A stretch of DNA of 64,000 bases from Sarcocystis neurona (taxonomy: Eukaryota > Apicomplexa > Conoidasida > Eucoccidiorida > Sarcocystidae): the NCBI GenBank assembly GCA_000727475.1, contig KL647325.1, positions 671,719 to 735,718 of the forward strand. The letters run 5' to 3'. Position 1 is the first letter of the stretch. Each line of letters starts with the position of its first letter. The position numbers were made by a program, and so were the translations under genes. The notes beneath the pieces are model-generated. The model saw only the letters and a list, made by a program, of their open reading frames with translations, had not been told where the DNA came from and ran no database searches. Shown piece after piece: positions 13,011-24,746 of this stretch.

Positions 13011-13610
13011 TTGAAGAGCTGACTCGATGCCAGCTCCGCTGTCGCTATAACGAAACAGCAATGTTGAAGCCGCGGTTCTTCTGCACCAACAGCATTACAC
13101 ACTAGACTGTCGGATTGGAGGGCGTCTGCAGATGTTCTACTCGTACCTATGCAACACAGTGGGCTGTTCGAGGTCAGCGTCGATTCATTGGCAGAAAATC
13201 ATGTACCCGGTGGCGCAGCAATGCTTCGTCTGCAGGTTAGGCGGATGCAGCAGAAAAGTGCAGCTTCACACAAGGAGCAGCACCTGCCACACCCAGCAGC
13301 TCCCCTGACGCAATACAAGCGGTTGCATATGCGTGAAAGGGTATTTTTACCCTCACTGTACACTCCAATGACAAGAACATATTTTCCTACTAGCAGAAAC
13401 ACAGGCTGCTGCTTGTGTGGGGATAAGCAGCAATCCAGCAGCAAGAGCAACTGTCCCTGCTGCAGCACGCCCGTGGAACCGGAGAATGCTACAGACACAC
13501 GGGTCTTCCTTCGTGGGCTGTGCAGATCATCGTAAAGGGTCCACGGGAAGGCTTGATCGCTGCAGTGCCGCAGTTTGTACACTGCAGCAGCATGTGCTTG
13601 CACACTGCAG

Positions 13611-13860
13611 CAACAGGCCAGGAAGCTATAACCACCAGCGTCAAGACCGCCGGGACCAGCTGGATTTTCTCGGTGAGACAAAGCAACAGGAGTGACCGCG
13701 TAGCTGCGGTACGTTCGCAGCAGCCGCAGCTTGTACACCGCAGCAACAGGCCAGGAAGCTATACTCACACGCAGCAAGACCGCCGGGACCAGTTGGATTT
13801 TCTCTGTTAGAGAAAGCAACAGGAGTGACCGCGTAGCTGCAGTATGTTCGCAGCAGCAGT
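13611..13860 (+). repeat. 133-bp tandem duplication, two diverged copies
   Basis: CAACAGGCCAGGAAGCTATA starts copy 1 at 13611, and CAACAGGCCAGGAAGCTATA starts copy 2 at 13744. Both continue with AAGACCGCCGGGACCAG, TGGATTTTCTC, AAGCAACAGGAGTGACCGCG and TAGCTGC. Similarity fades after about 13860 in CAG-rich sequence. Confidence 0.85.
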
Positions 13861-16800
13861 ACCAGCAGGAGCACCAGCCGCGCGGTTTCTGCTGTAGCAC
13901 CACATCTGTCACGCACACAAAGTTCCTGAAAGGGCCCTTGTAACATGTGTCTAGTTCGAATCTTTGGCAGCAGCTGCACCACAAGCTTTTCGAAAGCAAA
14001 AGGAGGCACGAAACACTGCATTCGGCATGCGATGCCACACTTCTGCGCACACGTGAGACAGCCACACAAATCCGTAGGTGAAAAGGTGGTGGGTTCTTCC
14101 ATCAAACCACATGTGATTGCATAGGGTGCGCGCGCCCATTACGTACTGCTTTGTTTCCGAGGATATACCTCCCCCCCTAGAGGTCCACACTTTCTTAAGT
14201 ACGGATGCCGCTACTGACTCGCCCCGTGTTCACGCCAATGTACGTCTGGCGTGTAACTTGGTACCAAGGTGTACGCATACGCACGATACACCAGAAGCGA
14301 CGCTGGATACTTGTACCACACTGTAGCCGAAACACTGTAGTCGTGCGCATCTGCAGCCGTATTGCAAACGTAGACGTGAATTCAGCAGGCGTGTCTATCT
14401 ATCTACCTGTCTACTTCTGTAGGTCGCGATCTACGTACCTAGGTGTATGTGTACAGACGGATCCATCTTGTCGAGTGAGCAGGCCCAGGCATGCATACAG
14501 ACAGACAAGGTACAGATGTATACACACGAAGACTTATTGAGAAGAACGATATTCCTGGAGAAGAGTGTAAGTTTTCTATCGAAAAAGGCCCTAAATATCG
14601 GGTGAATCTTTTCTCGCCACCCGCCATCTCGGGGGTGCTGGCCGTCTGTGCCGCCCTGCCAGTGTCCTAGCAGAAAAGTGACATACAGTGACTTTGTACG
14701 TGCCAGACACAGACACCTTTTCATGGTAAGGATAAAGGCATCTACACCACTGCGTAGGCAGACACACATAAGATAGGTATATGCGTATGTGCACACACAT
14801 ATATATGTAGAAGTTTGTGTGGTAGAAACACATGGACGAGGGGGCGCACACGTGTATGTGCGAATACGTATAGACGCGGATCAGCGTCATTTTTGTCCAC
14901 CTACACACGGCAGTGTTAGTGTGCTTGCCAGCGGATCTCCTCGTGGTCTAGGCTTTCATATCAGCTTCTCTTTGGTCTACTGAAGTAGCTCGTGAGAGAG
15001 TCCTCCTTACAAAATACAGGGCGGAGAGCTGGAGTGCTAAACGGCCACTGCACCGTGTCTACGCATCTACATGCGTGTCCACATATACACCACGCCTCAG
15101 GCACGTACATGTGTGCACTTACAGACAAATCCACGTGTTCGTCTCCATCGAATTGTCCAGTTGTCTCAGATCGGTACAGAAAACGTTGTTGTGTCTGTAC
15201 GTTGATTTGTAACTACGTGGATCATGTATTACTATAGTGCGTGAGGGAACTATCTGTCTCCACGTGCGTACACATGAAGCACGTCCATTACACGTGCGTG
15301 TCCCAAGGTACAGCTTTACAACAGATATGTGCACGAGCACATTCTGACCGTCCCCACCGTCAGGGACGCTTTTTTCATCCTATCGTTCCCAAGCTTACGG
15401 TTGCTATTATATCTGCCTTCGTGCCACTATCCTCCATGTACCTCTGGTGTTGTGTGTGCGTGTGTGAGCGCTTGCTTTCACCTCCTTGCCTTCCCCTTTC
15501 ACATGCACGAGCCAAATCTCTCCTTCGCGAAAACTGTGTCTAGAAGCCCGCATGCCTGCCTAGCGGAGTACGAGCGGCAGCCGCCGCCACACGCAGCAGC
15601 ACGGCGACGTGCACGGTAGCGAAGGCACCGGACAGCAGCAACAGGTGAACCGAGCAGCAAATTACGCCAAAGCAGCGCATGCACCCAACACTACAGTAGC
15701 GGTTCCAGTGGTACTTACGTACGCAAGGAAAGTTCGACAAGTACCAGCTGCAGCCGCGCACAAAAGAAACATGAGGTCTGCTTCTGCTGGAGCAGTGTGC
15801 GCACTACGAGCCGCAGCAGCGGCCGCACCACCACCAGTTTGATACCACGGGCTGCAGCTGCAGCGGCAGTGGCCTCATCCGCTTCAGAAACACACTAATA
15901 GCAGGAGCACCCATGTTGACGGTCAACCTTGGCGTGCGTGTAGCAGCTAGGAGCCCGACAGCAGAGATAGTCTCTAGCTCTCTGGTACGGCCGGTCGCCG
16001 CGTCGCATGCAAACTGGACGCGCTAAAATTTGGCAAGGACATCACGAGGGATGCTTCGGTCACCGCCTTCGCGCGTTGTGTTGACAGGCAAAACCTACGA
16101 AAATCCGCTGATGCGTAAGTTTCTCATGTGTTACCGTAGTGTCGTTTTGCTGCGCCCTCTCCGTCGACTCGTTGTCTTTCGACGCGCTGTCACACGCCCG
16201 CGCGTCTCTGCGTCGGCCTGCGGACCTGCACACGCGAAACGCACACTCGAGTCTTATTGACTATGTGGAGATAAACGACGTGAATAATGAGCTCTAGCAG
16301 CATGTCCAGTGATACCGTCATTCCAGATGCATGTAGGTCTACGCGTCCGGTTGAACCCTTGCGCACACGCATATGCCTATGATTCAAATTTCAGTCTTTA
16401 CACTGTGCAACTAATATCCCTGGGTGCGCAGAAGGGAGACTCCTCCGCAGTTTCTCCCTCTAGCCAGCAAATTCCCTTTTCTAGCCACTTTTGCCGCGTC
16501 CTCGCGAAATTCCCCCCTTCTTCTGCGCGCGGCTTCTGCTGCACGAGCGACACCTCTCCACCGTTCCCCGTCTGTCTCTGCGTGTTGTTGCCCAAGCTGT
16601 ACGTATCTACCTCCTGGCCGCTCACAAGTGTGCATTTAATTCGTACACACATGGATCGGGACAGAAATATATATGCACTGCATGAACACTTACTCCTACC
16701 TCGTTACGGTAGCACCACCTGCCTGCCGGTACTTCTCTGTGTGTGTGTGTGTGTGTGTCCCCGTGCATGCCCCTGTTTCTTTCCGGAGCCGTTATTTCTT

Positions 16801-17939
16801 CTTCGTGTCTTGTGTCACGCGTCTTCTTCCGCAAGTGAGTGACAACGCGTGTTTCCTGACGACTTTCCGTCTTAGCATAACGTAGAGCAGCTCTTACAAG
16901 TGCCTGCATCTCTTTGTAGCTGTCTGCCCAGGCCGGGAACGTACTGACCTCAAGTCTGTCTCTGCGCGTGTGTACGTATGTATGTGTGGATGTGATGGAA
17001 GATGCTCTGCGCCAGGAGCAAGGCACAGATATACGGAGACATGTACAGACCAGAGATCAACCAAGCAGCCACGGTTTCTTCGTGTGACCCTCTTCTGACG
17101 CACAGCCCCTTTATTATATATCTTCCTACTGTGTAATACACATGAAAGTTTCTCCTGTGTTACGTCGACAAATGTAGAGAACTACTGTCATACCCCGACA
17201 CAGACACAGACGTCAGCTAACGCATGTCCGGATGCGTTACCGGAACGCAGGCTACGCGTCCACATAGCCCACATTAATATGCATATGTATGTATATTTTC
17301 TCATATATATATATATGAAAGACAGGATACTTTTTGAGCATGCGCGACAGCCCTCTGTAAAAAAAGGAAAAGAAATCTGCTATATTTCCTTCTTGCGGCT
17401 CCTCCTAAGTGGGGGGCGCATGTGGTAGAACCGGCTGCAGCGACAGTCGACGCAGGAGCTTTTTGATCTTTCTGCTGTCCCCAACAACGTTTCCCTGCAA
17501 GAGCGTTGCCCACTACCAAGTACAAATATATATTTGCTTCCTTTCCTGCATGTGTGTATCAGCCATGCAAACATCCACACATGTAATCTATGAGCGGGGA
17601 CTCTCACGGCGAGATATGCCGATGTGGTGATGCCCGCATATATACGAACACACGGCGCCGTTCTTGATATATATATATATATATGTATGTATATGTCTTC
17701 GTTTCTACGGACACACCGTTGTGCCTGTCCGCACGTACTAGACTGACACTCGTATATAACTCTCTCTATATATGTGTATGAATAGCTGTCTTGCTTTCTA
17801 CGGAAATACCGGTCTGCACGTCCATACGTACTGGAGTGACACCCATATATAAAGATATAAATATATATGTATATATATATCTCCCTTTTGACTGACGAAC
17901 CGTAGTGCGTGTCCACAGACGTGCTGTCGCTTCGTCTGC

Positions 17940-18420
17940 GTGGAGACCAGCAGCGGTACGAGCAACACAGCAGCACCGCCTTTCCTTTTTGGTGTCTCTC
18001 TGTGCGACCCCTTTTCTACGGTGAGACGGCGTTCTCCAGCAGCACCCTCGGCAAGGAAGAAGAGGAAGCAGCAAGACCGGCAGCAGGCAGCAGCGTCGTT
18101 AGTAGCAGCCGTGTCAGCTGCAGCAGAAGAGGAAGCAGCACAGCAGAAGCAGCTGCAGAGCAGAAGCAGCAGCACAGCAAAAGCACAAAGCAGCAGCACT
18201 CGCAGCGCAACAAACAGCAGCAACGCAGCAGGAAGGCTGCAGTTGCAGCAGCTTTGTAGCACCAGCAGCGACACACCAGCAACAGCAACAGCGACGTAGT
18301 AGCAGCAGCAGCAGCGACATAGTAGCACCCGCAGCAGCGACATAGCAGCAGCTGCAGCGAGATACAAGCAGCGACAGCGACACAGCAGCAGCATATAGCA
18401 GCACCTGTGGCGACATAGAC
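17940..18420 (+). repeat. CAG triplet tract just upstream of the ABCG start
   Basis: Dense interrupted CAG/AGC triplets (CAGCAGAAGCAGCTGCAG, AGCAGCAGCAGCAGCGACATAG) end about 80 bp before the ATG at 18503. It may belong to the promoter or 5' UTR of the transporter gene, or to intron sequence of a minus-strand gene. Confidence 0.6.
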
Positions 18421-18502
18421 TGGCAGCGACAGAAAGGCACGCCCTTCAGTAGTAACGTGAGGAACCTGTAACCCATTTTGCCGGTAGTGAGGGCAGGCAA
18501 AT

Positions 18503-18935
18503 ATGGCGGGGGTCGACTCTCCTACAGCGTTAGCAGCTGCAGAGCCTGCAGCGGTCCCGCTCTTTGCGACGCCACGAACGTCGCTTGAGGAGCAGAAGAA
18601 GAAAGAGCAACGGAGAAGCTCCGACGTGGAAAGACTCTGGCTTTTGTCTGCAGCGACAGAACACTTGTTGCCGGCTGCAGCAGCAGGAGGAGGCCCAGAC
18701 GTTGCAGCAGGAGAAGCAGCAGGAGCAGGGGCAACAGCGGGCGAAACCAAGAGCGAAACAGCAGCAGCAAGAGCAGCACCGGGAAGAAAAAGGTACCTGA
18801 CAGCTGGCGCAGGCGATGCTGGCCTCCAAGGCGGGGAGGGAGAGGAGACAACAGCAGCCGCAGCGAGCAGATGCGCCGCGCAGACTGCAGTATCTCCCTG
18901 TCAGCAAATTTCCGTCAAGTGGAAGGACCTCACGT
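18503..18935 (+). CDS. ABCG exon 1: N-terminal extension and start of NBD
   Basis: Codes residues 1-144 plus one base. Residues 1-130 are Ala/Gly/Glu-rich with a charged patch [19 protein letters not shown] (28-46) and no recognised domain. The NBD opens with [10 protein letters not shown], matching the first strand of ABCG ATPases. The donor GTGTACGT (cut before GTACGT) joins in phase 1 to exon 2, giving KDLTFHILD. Other GT sites lie within 6 bp, so this donor was chosen by phase and continuity. Confidence 0.82.
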
Positions 18936-21900
18936 GTACGTACACCCCACCTGCCGCGCAGTCCTTCTATATCCAACAAAGATATGTATGTGTGCCAGTT
19001 TCTCTGTTCCTTCCCTTCTCGTTTTTCCCTCTCTGTCTCTTCTCTCTGTTTTCCCTCTCTTGGCTTCTCTGCGCCCACCTCTTCTTCTTATTTTCCTGCT
19101 TTTCTCGGTTCGCCGCGCTGTCGCGTAATGCGGTCGCGGGCTTCCCTCTCAGTATCAGACGCCTTGGCTAGTGTCTGCCACCTTCCTGTGCATGCATAAA
19201 TTGTCCCGAAGAAAGAGGGAGAGAAGATATGTATTAACTGCTGTCTTCCTCAGGCTCTCACATCGACTGCGTAGAAGACGGCTTTCTTCTGCTTTTTTTG
19301 CGGTGCAGCTGTGCTGCTGATATTACCCTGTGCTGCTGCTGCTGCTTTCCTGCTGCTCCCTCCCTTGCTGCTGCTAGACGCGGCTGCTGGTCCACCCGTA
19401 TAGTGTCTTGAGGACGTTTCTGCTGCTGCTATATATCCCGCAGCTACTCCCTCCCCTGCTGCTGCTGCTGGTCTCTCCCCTGCTGGTATTGCTGCTCTCT
19501 CCCCTGCGGCTGCTGCTACGTCCGCAGCGTATGTTGCTGCTGCCTCCTGAAGCTGCCATCTGCTGCTGCGTTTGGCCGGTGGTGTCCACTCCTGCTGCTC
19601 GTAGCAGCCGTACTGCTGTTTACTAACACAATGCAGCAGCTGTCTGCTGCCTTAGCCCGCTCTGCTGTTGTGGCTGCTGCTGGTGCCTTCTGCGTGCGTG
19701 CAGATGACGCGCATGTGCCGCGACCTGCGTCGGGAGGGGCGGGCACCCAGTTCGTCGCAACAGCAGTTCACATCCTCGACCGAATAACAGGGAAAGGGCC
19801 TCTTCTGCGAATTTTGTATGGCAGCACGGGAGAGGTGCTTCCCGGGGATATGCGTAGGTTTTTCTTATGTATTTGCATGCTGCATGCAGGGAGGGGGTCT
19901 GTGTGCGAGCGGCAGCCCGGCGCCCGGCTCAGCGTGTAGCAGCAGCAGAGTATCTGGACAACATTCCTAGGAAGCACAAGAAGGAAAAGAGCGAAACGAC
20001 GCGCACAAAACGAGACAGCCACATATATATACATATCTGTAAACAAATACGTATATATATACGTATGCATGTATGTATATATCTACATATATATATATAT
20101 ATAGGTGAGCCGTTTGCTGGGACGTGTGTAGCGTTGATAAGCGGTTGACGGATGAATAAACAGATACGTGCTGCGACCGATCGGGGAGGAAACGAGAATG
20201 ATACACAGAGACACGGGTAGTTGTACACGTGGATGAAGAAGAGGAGGTCGTTTTGCAGGTAGTGGCCGTCTGCACATGCAGTCGAAGCCACGCGTGAGCC
20301 CCGGCACTGCACGCGCCCGCCTGCGTTTTGTCGAGCAGGGGCAGGAGGAGGTGAAGAACGCGGCAGAAGTGTTCGTTTTTTGCAGGCGCCTGCAGCGGTC
20401 GGAGGGGAGTCCTGCGCGAGTTCTTCGTTACCACACACATATACACGAGAGAAGACACAGAGACAGCAGCAGCCTCGAAGGCGCTTCAGGCGTGCATGCA
20501 GACAGAAGGCTGACGTAGCGGCGCTGACAGCGACGAAGAGCACGGCGTCGATATCTCCTGCATGCACACTGCTGCACAAAGGAAGTCGCTGTGTTGCGAG
20601 ACCCACGGGGAGAAGGGGACACACGTACGCATGCATGCAGCTGCCGAACAGTCAACAAGGAAGCGCCAGACAGAGGCAGAAAAGAGACGCAAGTCCTGCT
20701 GCGCAGGGCACCCACGTACACGTGTATATGTACGAAATGGACACGGGTACATGCGACTTTCTTCCTAACGTGCAAGGCACACATATACATACATGTGTAT
20801 ATGCGACTCGCTTCTTAATCTCCAAGACACACGCATATATGTGTGTGTATATGTGCACGTATGTGGGTGGCTTTCTTCGTAGTGTGCTCGTCAGACATAT
20901 GTGTATCTACACGTATATGTGTGGCTCTCTCTTTAATCCGCAAATCAGGCGCCTCCACGGATGTGTACGTATATACGTCTGCCATATATAGGCGTGTGTA
21001 TGTGGCTGTCTTCCTTGTAGCGTCCCCCCCGTGCACGCTGATAGGTCTATGCTGTTTTCTGCGCGAATTTCTTCGGCTGCCTCTCTTTGTAGGTGCCTCG
21101 TGCGTACCAGGCATGCATGGTGCATGCGTATGGAGGTATATGGAGTAGGTGTATAAGACGGGACGTCCCCGGGGTTACGTAAAAGCAGTTCTTGCTGTTG
21201 CTGCTTTGCTGAGTGCAGTGGCGATGCTTGGAGCCTCCGGCGCGGGGAAGTCAACGCTTCTGGGAGGTACCCACAAATGTGTATTCTTCTTCTTCACACC
21301 TCCATACACGCCGCGCATGCAGGCACATGTATAAAGATACGCATGCATGCACTTGTGTGGAGATACGCGTGCATGCACTGGCCTAAAAGACTCGCATGCA
21401 TGCACTTGTAGAGAGACACGCACGCATGCATTTGTAGAGAGGCACGCGCACGTACAGAGACTCGCATGCATGCACTTGTAGAGAGACACGCATGCATGCG
21501 CTTGTAGAGAAACTCGCGTGCATGCACTTGTAGAGACACGCACCCGCATGCATGTGTGTCGAGACACTCACTTGTATAAAGACATGCATGCATGCACTTG
21601 CATAGAGACGCGTCCGCATGCATTTGTGCAGAGACACCCACGGACGCGCACTTGTAAACGGAGAACACCTGCCGTTAATTTTTGTGGAAACCACCTCTAC
21701 ACGCATGCATGGGCCGCATGCAGCTGGACAGTCACAGCGTCTTCTTCGGTCCACGTCCTGCTGGTGGACGTATGGACGCAGGTTGCTGCATGCGAGTGCA
21801 CACAGCAGAGTATTTCCTCTACGCACACGCATGTATATCTTCTGTCCACAGATCGACTCACGCCGTCTGAGAAAAGAGATTTCTTCTTCTTTGTGACCCC

Positions 21901-24708
21901 TGTCCACGGGCGCATGCAGATGGGGACACGCTCTGCCCGTCCGTAGACACAGAGACCCGTGCGTATCTGTCGCATACTATTTGCTTTTAGCCGTGTACCT
22001 GTGCAGCAGCGCAGGCAGACAGCTGCATATGTATATATATATATATCAACGTATGAGGGCAGATATATATGTATATGTTTGATGACGTGCAGGCCGAAAC
22101 GTGGGCTTCTTACTGTCGTATATGTGTGTAAATTATAAAGAGACATATGTGTACACACGTGTACAAGCCTACCTGTCTGTCTAAATGTGTACCCTTCTAT
22201 ATATGGGCGTATGTGTAAGTGTGCGTGTATATGTGTACGCATCTCTCTCTCTCTCTATATATATGTATATGTATGTGCGTGTATTTGTATGCATATATAT
22301 ATATATATATATATATATGCTTGTGGATGATATATATGTATGTATATCTGTAAATATGTGTACGTGTATTTGTAGGTGTTGCATAGAGGCCCAGGCTCTT
22401 CTCCGTAGAAGCGTCGCCTCATTTATTACGTGCGTACGTATGCACGTCATGTTTGTAGTAAACCTGTCGCGCCTCTTAATATATACATATATATATATGT
22501 ATATATATATATACACATATGTGTATATCGTATGTATCCACATATATACATATATGTATATATATGTATATATAGAGAGAGACACCCACCCATCCACACA
22601 CACACCCAAACACACACAAACGTACACGTACATATATATATATATATGTAGGCATTCATATACGTACAGAAATATGCTTTGATAGGACGATGGGTGTGTA
22701 CATCCTCCCTATACATCTATGTGTGTGTTTATATCTATTCATATATAAATATGTGTGTATCTATCCGTACAGAGCCCTGTTTTATGAAGCACGTGCTGCC
22801 TGTCACCAGGAACTTCATATGCATGTATAAATGCATGCCAGGAACACAGTGATGATCTGGACGTAAACAAAGACATACATATAAAGATCTACGCTTATGT
22901 ATCTACATACATGCATGTAGACAGAAGAGACAGAAAGAGACGGCCACGGTTGTCCGGGGTACATTATGTATGTATGTATGGTATGTATGTATGGTATGTA
23001 TGTATGTATATGTATGGTATGTATGTAGGTATATGTATGGTATGTATGTATGTATATGTATGGTATGTATGTATGTATATGTATGGTATGTATGTATGTT
23101 ATGTATGTATGTATCTATGTATGTATCTCAGTATGTATCTATCTATGTATGTATCTATGTATCTATGATATCTATGGTATGTATGGTATCTATGTTTCTA
23201 TGTATCTATGTATCCATGTATACGTATGTTAGTATCTGGATGTGTATGCATGTATGTTTGGGTATGTATGTATGTATATGTATGTTTGTACATGTATGTA
23301 TGTTTGTACATGCATCTATATGTGTGTATATGTGCGTGTGTGTATGTATATATGCATGTGCGTACGTATGTGTGTATGTACGCGTGTATGTTGTGTATAT
23401 ATATATATATATGTATTTGGGCATGCGTTTACGTGGGTGGATCTACAATAGAATATATATGGGAGTGTGGCGTGGGGGGTCGTAACAAAGATTTGTAAAG
23501 TTTGTAAAAGAGCCCTGGGAAAATCACTGCGCAGGCACCCGGCTCGTCGTTGAGAGAAGACGCAGGCGCGGGTTACATACAAAAAGCGTGGAACATCCGT
23601 ATCTTCACATATATATATATATACCCACCAGCTCCTCCTGGCCGTAAATTCCCACGTACATATATACATATACATATATCTGTACAGAGCCACCAAGTCC
23701 TCCTGTGCGTCTGACCACACATATATATATAAACATATATATATATATATACAGCAAGTCCTCCTGGACGTCAGTTCCCACGTACATATATACATAGACG
23801 TATATCTGTACAGAACCACCAAGTCCTCCTGTGCGTCTGACCACACATATATATGTATGTATATGTGTACCTGGCAAGTGGCTGTCCTGCAGAGACACAG
23901 ACCGGTGCGGTTCTTGCCTACTTTTGTGTGCATGCGGTGCCGTGTTTTTTTTGTGGGCTGCTGCGGGTGCGTGGGGGGCCCAGTGCTGAGTCGGCGTCTG
24001 CAAACAAATGGAGGAGAAGTCTTCTATGGAGACGAGCCTGCGACTGCGGAGACGGCGCGGCAGGTCACCTGCTTCATCCAGCAAGAGGACTTCTTCAACG
24101 GTTTCCTCACCGTGCGCGAGCAGCTCGACTCAACAGTACGACCTGCCCTACCGCTGTCTCTCTGTCAGCATATCTATCTGTCTTTCTGCCCCCCTGTGTA
24201 TTTGTCTAACATATATACATATATGGCCACAGAGACGTATCCATCCGTCAATCTGTCTTCATCTGTCTATAAATATCTATCTGTCTCTCTGTCTAGTATG
24301 TGTATAGATGCGTAGACGTATCTGTGTATATATCTATTAATCTCTATCTATACCTATCCGAGTGTCTATCTTTCTGCCTAAGCACTCTATGTGTATATGT
24401 ATATATATGTGTATATATGTCTATATCTATCTATAGGTATCTATCTGTTTATCTGTCTCTCTAATATATATACATATATATTTGCGCATAAGTGGACCTA
24501 TATATCTTTATGTTCATCTATGCATGTCTGCCTATCTATCTGTATGACATGTATGTGTGTGTATATGCAAGTGTATATCTGTGTTCCCGTTTTTTCTACG
24601 TGTCCGTGTATATATATATATGAATTAGACACATACATATACATTTCCCTCTCTCTATATATATATGTATATATGTGTAGGCGTCTGCGTATTCTGCATG
24701 TGCACATA

Positions 24709-24746
<38 letters not shown>

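Larger units (their letters stand above)
6801..18502. other. Unassigned region between the SRS and ABCG genes
   Basis: About 11.7 kb with no gene I can support. It contains CAG-rich patches (8.25-8.66, 12.3-13.1, 13.2-13.9, 15.58-15.84 and 17.94-18.42 kb), short TA runs (17.66-17.69, 17.86-17.88 kb), a GT run at about 16739-16759, and the duplications listed separately. Open frames over the CAG patches are poly-Ala/Ser/Gln/Cys products of the triplets, without domains. A minus-strand gene with CTG-rich introns is possible because the triplets read CTG on that strand, as in the introns of the ABCG gene. I found no exon chain to prove it. Confidence 0.45.
21267..23983 (+). other. ABCG intron 3
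   Basis: 2717 bp built largely of repeats: a TGCATGC minisatellite (21313-21660), CT/TA runs (22240-22320), TA/GT blocks (22480-22660), a TATG tetranucleotide tract (22964-23310) and a 126-bp duplication (23624-23875). No coding signal. Confidence 0.8.

Noticed and set aside
13199..14065. 288-codon minus-strand frame with repeated segments
   Set aside because: It runs through the 133-bp duplication, whose period is not a multiple of three, and through CAG patches. Composition (Cys/Leu/Ala) reflects triplets.
20380..20991. 203-codon plus-strand frame in intron 2
   Set aside because: Low-complexity translation dominated by TA/GT microsatellite and no fit to the ABCG phases.
21313..21660. Regular short repeats resembling a CRISPR array
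   Set aside because: The spacers are not unique, units drift continuously, and the genome is eukaryotic. It is a minisatellite.
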